Assembly: GCF_003863365.1 (NCBI RefSeq)
Contig: NZ_RQXT01000001.1
Span: 62,001 to 126,000, forward strand
Direction: 5' to 3'
Length of the DNA stretch: 64,000 bases
Source of the DNA: Mesorhizobium tamadayense
GTDB lineage: Bacteria; Pseudomonadota; Alphaproteobacteria; Rhizobiales; Rhizobiaceae
Made by a program: the position numbers and the translations under genes. Of this stretch, positions 26,940 through 35,324 are shown in pieces; positions within the stretch are counted from its first letter, which is position 1; the number at the start of each line of letters is the position of its first letter. A model generated the notes under the pieces. It saw nothing but the letters and a program-made list of their open reading frames with translations, ran no database searches and was not told the DNA's origin.

Positions 26940-26953
26940 GGAAAGACTGTTCG
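26940..26953. promoter_or_regulatory. Second copy of the candidate RpiR operator
   Basis: TGGAAAGACTGTTC, 69 bases upstream of the Gfo/Idh start, matches 12 of 14 bases of the palindromic site before the polyol operon (25551-25564). It is preceded by the AT-rich stretch TTTTACAAAACAAAATT, which may include promoter elements. The match links this gene to the RpiR regulon. Confidence 0.45.
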
Positions 26954-27021
26954 AAATTGGCGGGGAGACCCCTATAGTCCTGCGCTGCCAATGACAGCCA
27001 TCCGGGAGGAAAAAACGAACC

Positions 27022-28206
27022 ATGGTCGATGCAACCGCCGACGGAACCTCGCGCAAACGCTTGTCGGTCGGCATGGTCGGAGGCGGCCGCAACGCCTTCA
27101 TCGGTGCCGTGCACCGGCTGGCCATGCGGCTCGACGACCAGATTTCGCTGGTCGCGGGAGCGCTGTCCTCCGATCCCGAAAATGCGGCTGCTTCGGCGGC
27201 GGAGATCGGCATCGCGCCTGAGCGCAGCTATGCCGACTATCGTGCCATGGCGAAAGCCGAAGCGGCGCGGCCGGACGGCATCGAGGCGGTGGTCATCGTC
27301 ACGCCCAACCATCTGCATGCGCCGATCGCCACCGCGTTCCTTGAAGCGGGCATCGACGTCATCTGCGACAAGCCGCTGTCGACGACGCTTGCCGAGGCCG
27401 AAGCGCTGGTGGCGCTGACCAAAGCCAGGAAGCGCCGCTTCGTCGTCACCCTCAACAACACCGGCTACGCCATGGTGCGCCAGGCGCGCGAGATGGTGGC
27501 GGCGGGCGCGCTCGGCCGTATCGTTTCCGTGCATGGCGCCTATATCCAGGACTGGCTGACCAAGCCGATCGACGCCGAGGGCCAGAAGCAGGCGGAATGG
27601 CGCACCGACCCGGCGCGCGCCGGGCAGTCGGCGGTGCTCGCCGACATCGGCGTCCACGCCTTCAACCTAGCGAGCTTCATCCCAGGCTTCGAGGCCGAGG
27701 CGGTCTCGGCCGACCTGTTCACGGCGGTGCCGAGACGGCGGCTCGACGACAATGCGCATGTCATGGTGCGCTGGACGGGCGGCGCGCGCGGCACGATCCT
27801 CGCCAGCCAGACCTCGCCCGGTCATTACAACGACCTCTCGGTGAGGGTCTATGGCGACAAGGCCGGGCTCGAATGGTCGGGCACGCGGCCGGAGGAGCTG
27901 CGTTTCTCGCCCTATGGGGAGGAGACGCGCACGCTGGTGCGCGGCGGCCACGGATCGACGGCGGAAGCCCGGCGCATCTCGCGCATGCCGGCCGCGCATC
28001 CGGAAGGCTATATCGAGGCCTTCGCCAATTTCTACCGCGACGCCGCCGACATCATCCGCACGCATCGTTCGGGCGAAGCGGTCGATGCCGCGCGCGCGGC
28101 CCAGGTGCCCGATGTGGTCGACGGCGCGCGAGGTGTGAAGTTCGTTGCGGCGGCGGTTGAGTCGAATAAAGCCGGCGGGGCGTGGACGCCGGCGCGATTT
28201 GGATGA
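27022..28206 (+). CDS. Gfo/Idh/MocA-family oxidoreductase
   Basis: 394-residue NAD(P)-dependent sugar or inositol dehydrogenase-like enzyme. The N-terminal Rossmann motif reads VGMVGGGRNAF, followed by VVIVTPNHLHAP and the lysine-containing CDKPLSTT typical of the family. The C-terminal domain has the ADIGVHAFNL block with the catalytic-type D and H. The start at 27022 follows GGGAGG. It is transcribed away from the RpiR gene and shares its putative operator, so it probably works in the same polyol pathway. Confidence 0.9.
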   Translation: MVDATADGTSRKRLSVGMVGGGRNAFIGAVHRLAMRLDDQISLVAGALSSDPENAAASAAEIGIAPERSYADYRAMAKAEAARPDGIEAVVIVTPNHLHAPIATAFLEAGIDVICDKPLSTTLAEAEALVALTKARKRRFVVTLNNTGYAMVRQAREMVAAGALGRIVSVHGAYIQDWLTKPIDAEGQKQAEWRTDPARAGQSAVLADIGVHAFNLASFIPGFEAEAVSADLFTAVPRRRLDDNAHVMVRWTGGARGTILASQTSPGHYNDLSVRVYGDKAGLEWSGTRPEELRFSPYGEETRTLVRGGHGSTAEARRISRMPAAHPEGYIEAFANFYRDAADIIRTHRSGEAVDAARAAQVPDVVDGARGVKFVAAAVESNKAGGAWTPARFG

Positions 28207-28212
28207 GCTCGA

Positions 28213-28860
28213 TCAGCCCCGGTCTTTGAGATTCGATCGATGCGCACCGCGATTTGTAGTCGGATGATCGCCGGACCGGCGGCCACCGCTGAAGGATGAA
28301 AGCCCGTCGAGCACCAGGCTTTTGAACATGGCGTCAACCGTGGACGGCGGCAGTCCGGGCTTCCGCTCGAACCACCAGTTCAGAGCCGTAAGGAAGGCGC
28401 CGACGATGAACTGCACGACGAAGTCGCGCGGGATGGCATCGTCTTGGAGGGTGGAGGAAAGTTCCTGCCGCACCACCTCCGAAAGGATCAGGCGGATTTC
28501 GTTCTCCGTAACGGCGCCGCCTCGCCCGCCAATCATCGTCCGGTAGTGGTCGGCATACCGGGCTGCATGCTCGAACATCGTGGCGCTGAAGCCAAGTGGG
28601 TCGTCGTGTGGCACTCCGGCTTTCTCACGCGCGGTGGACTGCGCCTCCCGGAGTTCCTCCCGAAGCATCTGGAAACCGCTCCGCAGAAGATCCTCTTTGC
28701 CGGTATAGTGTGCATAAAATGTTGAGCGGCCGACATCGGCTTCGTCGATGATGTCCTGCACAGAGAGGGCCTCGTAGCCCTTTTGCAGCATGAGCGTGAG
28801 TAGCGCGTGATGAAGGGCTTTGCGGGTACGGGCGGCTCGGCGATCAATCTCCCGCGGCAT
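28213..28860 (-). CDS. TetR-family transcriptional regulator
   Basis: 215 residues with a TetR N-terminal helix-turn-helix (TLMLQKGYEALSVQDIIDEA, then VGRSTFYAHYTGKEDLL) and a helical ligand/dimer domain of the TetR_C type with a WWFERKPG segment. It is divergent from a SAM-dependent methyltransferase with a palindrome between, and is the likely regulator of that gene. Its 3' end is convergent with the Gfo/Idh gene at 7 bases. Confidence 0.9.
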   Translation of the reverse strand: MPREIDRRAARTRKALHHALLTLMLQKGYEALSVQDIIDEADVGRSTFYAHYTGKEDLLRSGFQMLREELREAQSTAREKAGVPHDDPLGFSATMFEHAARYADHYRTMIGGRGGAVTENEIRLILSEVVRQELSSTLQDDAIPRDFVVQFIVGAFLTALNWWFERKPGLPPSTVDAMFKSLVLDGLSSFSGGRRSGDHPTTNRGAHRSNLKDRG

Positions 28861-28918
28861 GGGTCACTGCTCCTTTACCTGTACCCTCGGTGCCTTTTCC
28901 AGGACAGCGCACTCGGAT

Positions 28919-28934
28919 TGTCCACTAGCGGACA
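28919..28934. promoter_or_regulatory. Candidate TetR operator
   Basis: TGTCC-N6-GGACA (28919-28934) is a perfect inverted repeat 59 bases upstream of the TetR start and about 130 bases before the methyltransferase start. A related half-site CCGGACA occurs about 35 bases further on. This is a typical spacing for TetR-family self-regulation; unproven. Confidence 0.45.
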
Positions 28935-29061
28935 TTCTGCCTCCATCGTCCGTCGAAGATTCCGGACAGAGGGTGCATTATCATACTGACTGTTTCGAAA
29001 CTTCACCAGTTGGCAGTCGCTGTAGCTGGCTCTGCGCTGCTGAAGAAAGGACGTGACGAAC

Positions 29062-29721
29062 ATGCACCATATGCGAAGCGAAATGGGCACCGCCGGGGCC
29101 GCAATCGGCCCGGAAGAAAACAAGGGCATCGGCTTTCCGCGTCTCTACGATCTGCTGGTCCTCCTGCTAACTCGTGGGCGGGATCGGGCCTATCGCGAGG
29201 CTGTGCTCGATCTGGCCGGTCTGGCGCCTGGGTTCCAACTGCTGGACGTCGGATGCGGCACCGGCACGCAGGCGATTTCAGCCTGGCGCCGCGTGCAGCC
29301 TGGCGGGTCGGTGGTTGGCGTCGACATCTCCGAAAAGATGCTTGCCGCGGCTCGCCGCAAGGCCAGTCAGGCGGGCCTCGACATCGCGTTTCATCATGCC
29401 GATGCAGCCGCCCTGCCGTTCGAGGACGGACGCTTTGATGTAGTCACTTTCACGACGGTGCTGCACATGGTGCCGGAAGCAAGGCGCAGCCTTTGCCTGC
29501 GCGAGGCGGCGCGTATTCTGCCACCGGGCGGTCGGCTGTTGCTGGTCGACTATTCAGGCCCCGTGGCCGAGCGCAGGCATCTGTCGGCAAGGCACGGCCT
29601 GCATGGCCAATTCGATGTGGCGCGTCTTCGTGGACCGCTGGTGGACGCAGGTTTCGAACGCATCGAGGGCGGCCCACTCAACTGGCTTGGCCTGCATTTC
29701 CTACGCGCCGTCAGAGCGTGA
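29062..29721 (+). CDS. Class I SAM-dependent methyltransferase
   Basis: 219 residues. The SAM-binding motif I is LLDVGCGTGTQAI near residue 60, followed by VVGVDISEKML, ADAAALPFEDGRFDVV and the late LPPGGRLLLVDYSG, all typical of UbiE/Coq5-like class I methyltransferases. I prefer the ATG at 29062, spaced 10 bases from AAAGGA, over the GTG at 29053 that lies on the site. Substrate unknown; it may act on a small toxic compound sensed by the neighbouring TetR protein. Confidence 0.85.
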   Translation: MHHMRSEMGTAGAAIGPEENKGIGFPRLYDLLVLLLTRGRDRAYREAVLDLAGLAPGFQLLDVGCGTGTQAISAWRRVQPGGSVVGVDISEKMLAAARRKASQAGLDIAFHHADAAALPFEDGRFDVVTFTTVLHMVPEARRSLCLREAARILPPGGRLLLVDYSGPVAERRHLSARHGLHGQFDVARLRGPLVDAGFERIEGGPLNWLGLHFLRAVRA

Positions 29722-29819
29722 ATGTCGGAATTGCGGACAAGCCGACTGCGGCGCAGGTGCTGGTGAGGCGCTTCGCCGCCTCCCGCCTATTCCTCGCGGC
29801 CGGATGCCGACTGCATCGG

Positions 29820-30383
29820 TCACGACGCGTCCGGCAGCGCGATGCCTATTCTCGCATTCTCTTCCGGGCTCGCATTCCAGTAGCCATATTTCTCGGCGGT
29901 GGCGAGGAAGTGCCGGATCGTCTCGGCCGATGGCGGACCGAGCGGTGGTTCGCCGGAAGCCGGGACCGGCCTGCCGACCTCCCGGAAGAACCGGGCAATC
30001 CTCGCAGTGCTGACGATGTTCATGACCGCGGCCTCCTGGCCGATGTTGCGGAAAGCGTGCCTCGCTCCACCCGGCACGTGGAAGACATCGCCGGGTTCGA
30101 TGCGGATCCATTCGAAGCCGCGGCGGGATTCGGCAAGCCCCTCCAACTCTCCGGAGAGGGTGAGAAACGTCTCGGGATCGTGATGGCTGTGCAGCGGCAC
30201 CGACACGCCAGGCGGGATGGTGCCCCGCATGACGCAGGGACCGTCGTCATCGGCAGTTGAGCCGATCGCCGCAAGCGGCGTCAGAAACTGAATCGTCGGG
30301 CCCTGGATCTCGATCATCTCGGTAGCGCGCACATCGACGAGATGTGCAGTCTCCTGCTGATGTTCTTGCAACGGATTATGCAT
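29820..30383 (-). CDS. Cupin-domain protein
   Basis: 187 residues with one cupin barrel (about 50-125). Motif 1 is VPLHSHHDPETFLTLSGELE and motif 2 PGDVFHVPGGARHAFRN, with the usual His/Glu metal ligands. A helical C-terminal tail follows. The start at 30383 follows GGAGATG. It could be a small dioxygenase/isomerase or a sensor-like protein; the sequence does not decide. It stands alone between unrelated genes. Confidence 0.82.
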   Translation of the reverse strand: MHNPLQEHQQETAHLVDVRATEMIEIQGPTIQFLTPLAAIGSTADDDGPCVMRGTIPPGVSVPLHSHHDPETFLTLSGELEGLAESRRGFEWIRIEPGDVFHVPGGARHAFRNIGQEAAVMNIVSTARIARFFREVGRPVPASGEPPLGPPSAETIRHFLATAEKYGYWNASPEENARIGIALPDAS

Positions 30384-30533
30384 TGGACATCTCCTTCTTC
30401 GGCGATCTGGCGACCTTCAACCGTCGGTTCCGCCAGCATTTCGGCGCGAGGCACTTCGGAAGTGCGCAGGGAGCAATGCCGGAAGGCACTTCTGGTGCCT
30501 GACCGTCCGGCCCGATGATCGGCCGCCGGCGGC

Positions 30534-30734
30534 CTAGCCGGCCGCACGGTTTCGTGTCGACCGATCGCCCGCTCCCGAGTGCTTGGGCGGCACATCGTTC
30601 TCATCCGGATTGGGGACGGGTTCCTCGTCCGGCAGCCTCTCCGGATCCGGTTCGCGCATCGGCTTCGGGTCGGGAAACGGTGGCGGCGTGGGGACCGGCG
30701 TTGGTGTCGGGTCGGGATTGGGGAGAATGGCCAT
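30534..30734 (-). CDS. Proline/aspartate-rich small protein
   Basis: 66 residues from the ATG at 30734 (GAGGGA site, 8-base spacing). The product is a low-complexity chain of Pro, Asp, Glu and Asn with alternating TP and DP repeats (PNPDPTPTPVPTPPPFPDP) and a His/Arg tail. It has no signal peptide or membrane helix and is probably disordered. I recall similar short proteins in rhizobia but know no function. The frame could extend upstream to 30851 but without a better start. Confidence 0.55.
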   Translation of the reverse strand: MAILPNPDPTPTPVPTPPPFPDPKPMREPDPERLPDEEPVPNPDENDVPPKHSGAGDRSTRNRAAG

Positions 30735-31049
30735 AAAATCATTCCCTCGTTGCGCTGGCGAGCTGTCGGCGCGATGCGGTTTCCGGCAACCGGATATCTG
30801 CTCGACCAGAACATGATGGATAGGCCGCCGCATCCGGTGCTTCATCGACACCTGATTGGCCGGCGGCTGACGCTGGCAGAACGGTCACGAGGGGGGATGG
30901 TTCCACATCGATATCTGCGCATTTCGGCGGCGCAGGGCATGAATGGCGATCAAATGATTTCCTGTCGTCCATTTCGCCCTTGCCGGCGCCATGCAGCGCC
31001 TTAGTTCCGTTGCGGGGCGGGTGATCATCTGCCGACATAGGAGGCGGCC
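30735..31049. other. 315-base gap with no supported gene
   Basis: Only weak open frames occur here, on either strand, and none has a good ribosome binding site or recognisable protein pattern. The promoter of the downstream plus-strand gene (TTG start at 31050) should lie near its right end. I see no repeat or RNA structure worth naming. Confidence 0.5.
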
Positions 31050-31484
31050 TTGAAGCATCAAACCGTAGACCAACTCAATGCCGTTGCCGACGTTCATGCT
31101 GAAGCAGCGGTTCTCATAGCCAGTCGAGGCCAACGTCTCGAACGCTGGGCGCAACTTCTCGAGCAGGATCCCGGCCGGCGCCTCGTGGCGCTTGCTGGCA
31201 CCGAATACGCCACTCCAGACGTGCGCGAAAGAATGCGTTCCACCGGATCGCCGATCACTGTCGCCTTCGAAGACCCGATCTTTCGTGCTCAGGGCCTGAA
31301 GGACGACACTTACGGCGAAGCGAAGCGCTTCTTCGAACTCAGTGACTGGCAATTGCACGAGGTCGTCTGCCATTGCCATGTCGGCGCCAATCTGCCGGCA
31401 CGCTGGGCAGCGTCCCGCGTCCGCGCGGCCATCACTCCAGGCTCAGGCATCCTTGCCTGGCTGAGAGCGGTGTTCATGCACTGA
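31050..31484 (+). CDS. Hypothetical 144-residue protein
   Basis: The start is a TTG at 31050, six bases after AGGAGG. The product has helices and an ordered-looking core (LAGTEYATPDVRERM, VAFEDPIFRAQGLKDDTYGE) followed by AKRFFELSDWQLHEVVCHCH. The latter looks like a conserved Cys/His patch. No domain name comes to mind. I preferred this strand over an overlapping 164-residue frame on the other strand because of the ribosome binding site and the protein-like composition. Function unknown. Confidence 0.6.
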   Translation: MKHQTVDQLNAVADVHAEAAVLIASRGQRLERWAQLLEQDPGRRLVALAGTEYATPDVRERMRSTGSPITVAFEDPIFRAQGLKDDTYGEAKRFFELSDWQLHEVVCHCHVGANLPARWAASRVRAAITPGSGILAWLRAVFMH

Positions 31485-31577
31485 AGCGATTTGCCGCGGT
31501 TCATGGAGCCGCGGCAAGTTCAATCCCGGACTTTGTCGGAGACGGGGGAATTGCCTGTTCTCGCCGCCGTCGACAGC

Positions 31578-31702
31578 TAGAGCGGTTCACCGTTTCACGG
31601 AAACGCCGAACCGCTCTACCCTTTGTTTTCACGCAATTCCGGACGGAAGGCTGCGGCGAAGTCGCCGAGCCTAACCGCTACGCACTTTTCCCGGAATTGC
31701 TC
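31578..31702 (+). repeat. Bipartite palindromic repeat, copy B1, with a nested 24-base insertion
   Basis: Hairpin 1 (31578-31618) has arms TAGAGCGGTTC/GAACCGCTCTA with an inner CGTTTC/GAAACG stem. A T-rich linker follows, then hairpin 2 (31632-31702) with outer arms GCAATTCC/GGAATTGC. Compared with the other copies, hairpin 2 carries an extra 24 bases at 31649-31672 that themselves nearly form a hairpin (GGCT..CGGCGA / TCGCCG-AGCC). It lies downstream of nuoD and of the convergent hypothetical gene. Confidence 0.85.
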
Positions 31703-31712
31703 TTTCTGCTAA

Positions 31713-31759
31713 CGCAATTCCGGACGGAAAACCGCTACGCACTTTTCCTGGAATGCTCT
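31713..31759 (+). repeat. Palindromic repeat, copy B2 (hairpin 2 only, tandem to B1)
   Basis: A second hairpin 2 lies 10 bases after copy B1, in the same orientation. The loop CCGCTACGCAC and inner arms GGAAAA/TTTTCC are intact, but the right outer arm has lost a T (GGAATGCTC), so the end no longer pairs fully. It ends 11 bases before the nuoD stop and could serve as its transcription end. Confidence 0.8.
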
Positions 31760-31769
31760 TAGCCACCAG

Positions 31770-32960
31770 TCAGCGATCGATCTCGCCGAAGACGATATCC
31801 AGCGATCCTATGATGGCTGCGACATCGGCGATCATGTGCCCGCGCGACAGGAAGTCCATCGCCTGGAGATGGGCGAAGGACGGCGCGCGTATCTTGCAGC
31901 GGTACGGAACATTGCTGCCATTCGAGACCAGATAGACGCCGAATTCGCCCTTGGGAGCTTCCACCGCGGCGTAGACCTCGCCAGGCGGCACCCTGTGCCC
32001 TTCGGTGTAGAGCTTGAAATGGTGGATCGTCGCTTCCATCGAGCGCTTCATGGTGGCGCGCGTCGGCGGCGTGATCTTCTGGTTGGGCACGGCGACGGGT
32101 CCCGCGCCATCGGCCGAGCGCAGCTTTTCCAGGCACTGCCTCATGATCCGCACCGACTGGCGCATCTCTTCCATGCGCACGAGATAGCGGTCGTAGCAGT
32201 CGCCGTTCTTGCCGATCGGAATGTCGAAATCCATCTCGGGATAGCACTCATAGGGCTGCGCCTTGCGCAAGTCCCAGGCGGCGCCAGAGCCGCGCACCAT
32301 CGGGCCGGAGAACCCCCAGGCCCAGGCATCATCCTGTCCGATTACGCCGACGTCGACATTGCGTTGCTTGAAGATGCGGTTTTCAGTCAGCAGTTCATCG
32401 AGGTTGTCCAAAGCTTTCAGGAACGGATCGCAAAAGTTCCAGATGTCGTCGAGAAGCTTCGGCGGCAGATCCTGGTGCACGCCGCCGACCCTGAAATAGT
32501 TCGCATGCATGCGGGCGCCGGACGCGCGTTCGTAGAAGACCATCAGCTTCTCGCGCTCGGCGAAGCCCCAGAGCGGCGGCGTCAGCGCGCCGATATCCAT
32601 CGCCTGGGTGGTGACGTTGAGCAGATGCGACAGCAGCCGGCCGATCTCGCAGAACAGGACGCGGATGAGCTGCCCGCGCCGGGGAACCGATATTTTGAGC
32701 AGCTTCTCGGCGGCGAGGCAGAAGGCGTGCTCCTGGTTCATCGGCGCCACATAGTCGAGCCGGTCGAAATAGGGCAGGGCCTGCAGGTAGTTCTTGTATT
32801 CGATCAGCTTCTCGGTGCCGCGGTGGAGCAGGCCGATATGCGGATCGGCGCGGTCGACGACCTCGCCGTCCAGTTCCAGCACCAGCCTGAGCACGCCGTG
32901 CGCGGAGGGGTGTTGCGGTCCGAAGTTGAGCGTGAAGTTGCGGACTGCGGTTTCGGCCAT
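31770..32960 (-). CDS. nuoD: NADH-quinone oxidoreductase subunit D, orphan copy
   Basis: 396-residue 49-kDa subunit of complex I, full length. Family marks include [75 protein letters not shown] and the C-terminal [12 protein letters not shown]. The quinone-site His in GPQHP is present. No other nuo gene lies within 30 kb on either side, whereas nuoD normally sits inside an operon of up to 14 genes, so this looks like a second, isolated copy. Whether it joins complex I or has another role is unknown. Start at 32960. Confidence 0.93.
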   Translation of the reverse strand: MAETAVRNFTLNFGPQHPSAHGVLRLVLELDGEVVDRADPHIGLLHRGTEKLIEYKNYLQALPYFDRLDYVAPMNQEHAFCLAAEKLLKISVPRRGQLIRVLFCEIGRLLSHLLNVTTQAMDIGALTPPLWGFAEREKLMVFYERASGARMHANYFRVGGVHQDLPPKLLDDIWNFCDPFLKALDNLDELLTENRIFKQRNVDVGVIGQDDAWAWGFSGPMVRGSGAAWDLRKAQPYECYPEMDFDIPIGKNGDCYDRYLVRMEEMRQSVRIMRQCLEKLRSADGAGPVAVPNQKITPPTRATMKRSMEATIHHFKLYTEGHRVPPGEVYAAVEAPKGEFGVYLVSNGSNVPYRCKIRAPSFAHLQAMDFLSRGHMIADVAAIIGSLDIVFGEIDR

Positions 32961-33034
32961 GGCGGCCCCTTCGCGGGATCTGGTTCTATCTTGGCCGGCG
33001 CCGGGTTCCGATCAGCGGCGCTTGGCGGCGCCGG

Positions 33035-33460
33035 TCATGTCGTCGTCTGGATGATCAGCGTCAGCGTACCGTCGCCATCGATGTTGGCGGCGACGACTTG
33101 CGAGGAATTCAGTCCGTTCGCTCGCAGGACCGATACCGCCTCAGGCGAGTCATCGATCGACTTCTGCAATTTCGCCAAGTCCTTCGCGGTCGTCCTGGTG
33201 ACCACTGCTTCCGCCTGTGTCTTCACTTCAGCGGGTAAGTCCTCCATCGCAACCACCACCACGTTGGTGAAGCGCTGCCCCTGACTTTCCGGATCGGGTT
33301 GCGCCTGATTCGGCTGTGGCTGATCGGGTTGCGCCTGGTCAAGCGAGGGCCCCTGTGCCGGAGGCAGGGCCTGAGGCGGCTGCGGGTCCGCCCGTTGGGC
33401 GCACACCGGCTGTGCCAGTGCCAGGGCCGAAAGCATGAGGACCATCGTCAATGTCCGCAT
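33035..33460 (-). CDS. Small exported protein with Gln/Pro-Asp repeats
   Basis: 141 residues with a signal peptide (MRTLTMVLMLSALALAQPVCA, cleavage near CAQ-RA). The mature N-terminus is a low-complexity segment of Gln-Pro and Gln-Ala-Gln-Pro-Asp repeats. The rest is a compact acidic domain rich in Val and Thr (VVVVAMEDLPAEVKTQAEAV). GGAGGAAAG precedes the ATG at 33460. Probably periplasmic; function unknown. Confidence 0.7.
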   Translation of the reverse strand: MRTLTMVLMLSALALAQPVCAQRADPQPPQALPPAQGPSLDQAQPDQPQPNQAQPDPESQGQRFTNVVVVAMEDLPAEVKTQAEAVVTRTTAKDLAKLQKSIDDSPEAVSVLRANGLNSSQVVAANIDGDGTLTLIIQTTT

Positions 33461-33577
33461 CGTCTTTCCTCCATGTCTCGAAGTCTGACGACACAACCCC
33501 TCTGCCGGGCGATGGTTCCCGGCGGAGGGGCATAACGGTTCGTGCCAGGCAGCCGCTTTTCAGCGCCCGATGGAGCC

Positions 33578-35185
33578 TCAGGCAGACAGCACCGACAGCG
33601 CCGCGGCCTGCAGGCGCTCGAACGCTTCAAAGCGCCTGTTGTGCCAGGCTGCAAGCGAAGGGTTGGGCGAATAGACCTCGCCCACTTCCGACATGGCGGA
33701 CATGGCCGCGGGAAGGTCCGCGTGGCGTCCGGCGGCCACGGCGCCGAGCATCGCCGAGCCGAGCAGCACCGGCTCGGGAGAGGTCGGCGCGTAGACCACC
33801 TTGCCGGTCGCGTCGGCAATGAGCTGCCGCACCAGCGGGCTCTGTCCCGCGCCGCCGCTGATGGCGATGGTGTCGATCCCGATGCCGCAGGCGCGCATGG
33901 CCTCGAGGATCTGTTTTGCGCCATAGCCGAGGCCGCAGAGGCCGGCGAGATAGAGCGCGACGAGACTGTCGCCGCCGGTCGCCATGTCCAGCCCGGCGAT
34001 CAGCGCGCGGGCGTCGGAATTGGCCAGGGGAGCGCGGTTGCCGAGAAATTCGGGAACGACATGCAGGCCGGCGATCAGCCTGTCCGCCCTGGCCGCGCCG
34101 CCGCGCCGTTCCGCCTCCTGCGCCAGCCATTGGCTGAGGCTTTGGCCGTTTCGCGCCACGATCCCGGCAAGCTCCACGGCGGCAGGATGCATGCCGACCA
34201 GGCGATCGATGGCGGCACCCGCAGCCGACTGCCCGCCTTCGTTCAGCCACAGGCCCGGCACCATGGCGGAAAAATAAGGCCCCCACACGCCAGGCACGAA
34301 GGCCGCCTGCTCGGTCGTCGTCATGGTGCAGGCCGAGGTGCCGAAGACATAGGCCATGCGCGTCGTCACGTCGCCGGCGCCGCCGCGCGCGCCGACCGAG
34401 CCGATGCCACCGGCATGGGCGTCTATCATGCCGGCCGCGACGGGCGTTCCAGGCGAGAGGCCGAGCTCAGCCGCCGCCGCCTTCGTCAAGCCGCTGGAAA
34501 GAGCCGTGCCGGGCGCCACGATCTCGGTGCCGATCCGCGCAAATTTCTCGTCTGCGAGCGCGCCCAATCCTATTTTGCGGAAATAGGCGTCGTCCCAGCG
34601 CGCCTCATGCGCAAGATAGGTCCATTTGCAGGTCACCGTGCAGGTCGAGCGCGCCAGGCTGCCGGTGGCCTTCCAGGTGAGGAAATCGGCGAGGTCCATG
34701 AATTGCCACGCCGCGGCGAAGGTCGGCGGCATGTTCTCGGCTAGCCACAAGAGTTTCGGCGTCTCCATCTCGGGCGAGATGGTGCCGCCGACATAACGCA
34801 GCACCTCCTCGCCGGTGTCGTTGATCCTGCGCGCCTGCTCGGTGGCGCGGTGATCCATCCAGACGATGATGTTGCGCTCCGGATCTCCCGACGGGCTGAC
34901 CGTCAACGGCGCGCCCTGCGGCCCAAGAACGACAAGCGAGCAGGTGGCGTCGAAGCCGATGCCATGCACCGACTGCGATGAAATACCGGCGAGCGACACG
35001 GCCTCGCGGACGGTGGCCGCGACGGCGCGCCAGATGTCGTTGCTCGATTGCTCGACGATATGGCCTTCGGCGTGCCAGACGGCGATGTCGGCCTTGGCGG
35101 ATGCGAGCAGCGCGCCCGCTTCGTCGAAGACGCCGGCACGGGCGCTGCCGGTGCCGATGTCGATGCCGATGAAATGGCTACTCAT
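33578..35185 (-). CDS. FGGY-family pentulose kinase (ribulokinase-like)
   Basis: 535-residue sugar kinase. The N-terminal ATPase-type motif GIDIGTGSARAGVFD, the sugar-site MDHRA, TCKWTYLAHEARWDD, and the second half with AGMIDAHAGGIGSVGARGG and ISGGAGQSPLVRQL match FGGY kinases that phosphorylate ribulose or xylulose. The ATG at 35185 has AAGGA upstream. It is the last gene in the sugar regulon after the AraC regulator and a frameshifted SDR, so the pathway is likely pentitol to pentulose to pentulose phosphate. The exact sugar is inferred. Confidence 0.9.
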   Translation of the reverse strand: MSSHFIGIDIGTGSARAGVFDEAGALLASAKADIAVWHAEGHIVEQSSNDIWRAVAATVREAVSLAGISSQSVHGIGFDATCSLVVLGPQGAPLTVSPSGDPERNIIVWMDHRATEQARRINDTGEEVLRYVGGTISPEMETPKLLWLAENMPPTFAAAWQFMDLADFLTWKATGSLARSTCTVTCKWTYLAHEARWDDAYFRKIGLGALADEKFARIGTEIVAPGTALSSGLTKAAAAELGLSPGTPVAAGMIDAHAGGIGSVGARGGAGDVTTRMAYVFGTSACTMTTTEQAAFVPGVWGPYFSAMVPGLWLNEGGQSAAGAAIDRLVGMHPAAVELAGIVARNGQSLSQWLAQEAERRGGAARADRLIAGLHVVPEFLGNRAPLANSDARALIAGLDMATGGDSLVALYLAGLCGLGYGAKQILEAMRACGIGIDTIAISGGAGQSPLVRQLIADATGKVVYAPTSPEPVLLGSAMLGAVAAGRHADLPAAMSAMSEVGEVYSPNPSLAAWHNRRFEAFERLQAAALSVLSA

Positions 35186-35221
35186 GACTTCAGATCCTTC
35201 GCCCGATCCGTCCGGTTCCTC

Positions 35222-35324
35222 AGAGCAGTTCAGCGTTCGATGTTCCGCTGAACTGCTCTAACTATGTTGTTTTTCGCGCAATTCCGGACGGAAAACCGCT
35301 ACGCACTTTTCCTGGAATTGCTCT
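35222..35324 (+). repeat. Bipartite palindromic repeat, copy C
   Basis: Hairpin 1 (35222-35259) has arms AGAGCAGTTCAGCG/CGCTGAACTGCTCT, different from copies B and E but again perfectly paired. A T-rich linker follows and then a consensus hairpin 2 (35278-35324, GCAATTCC...GGAATTGC). Its right end reaches the stop codon of the frameshifted SDR gene (stop at 35323-35325). It fills the gap between that gene and the kinase. Confidence 0.85.

Noticed and set aside
30885..31379. 164-residue frame on the minus strand
   Set aside because: It overlaps the plus-strand frame at 31050, which has a perfect AGGAGG and a more protein-like sequence. The minus frame has neither.
31578..31759. CRISPR array or transposon end
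   Set aside because: The units are palindromes without regular spacers, and no cas or transposase gene is near.
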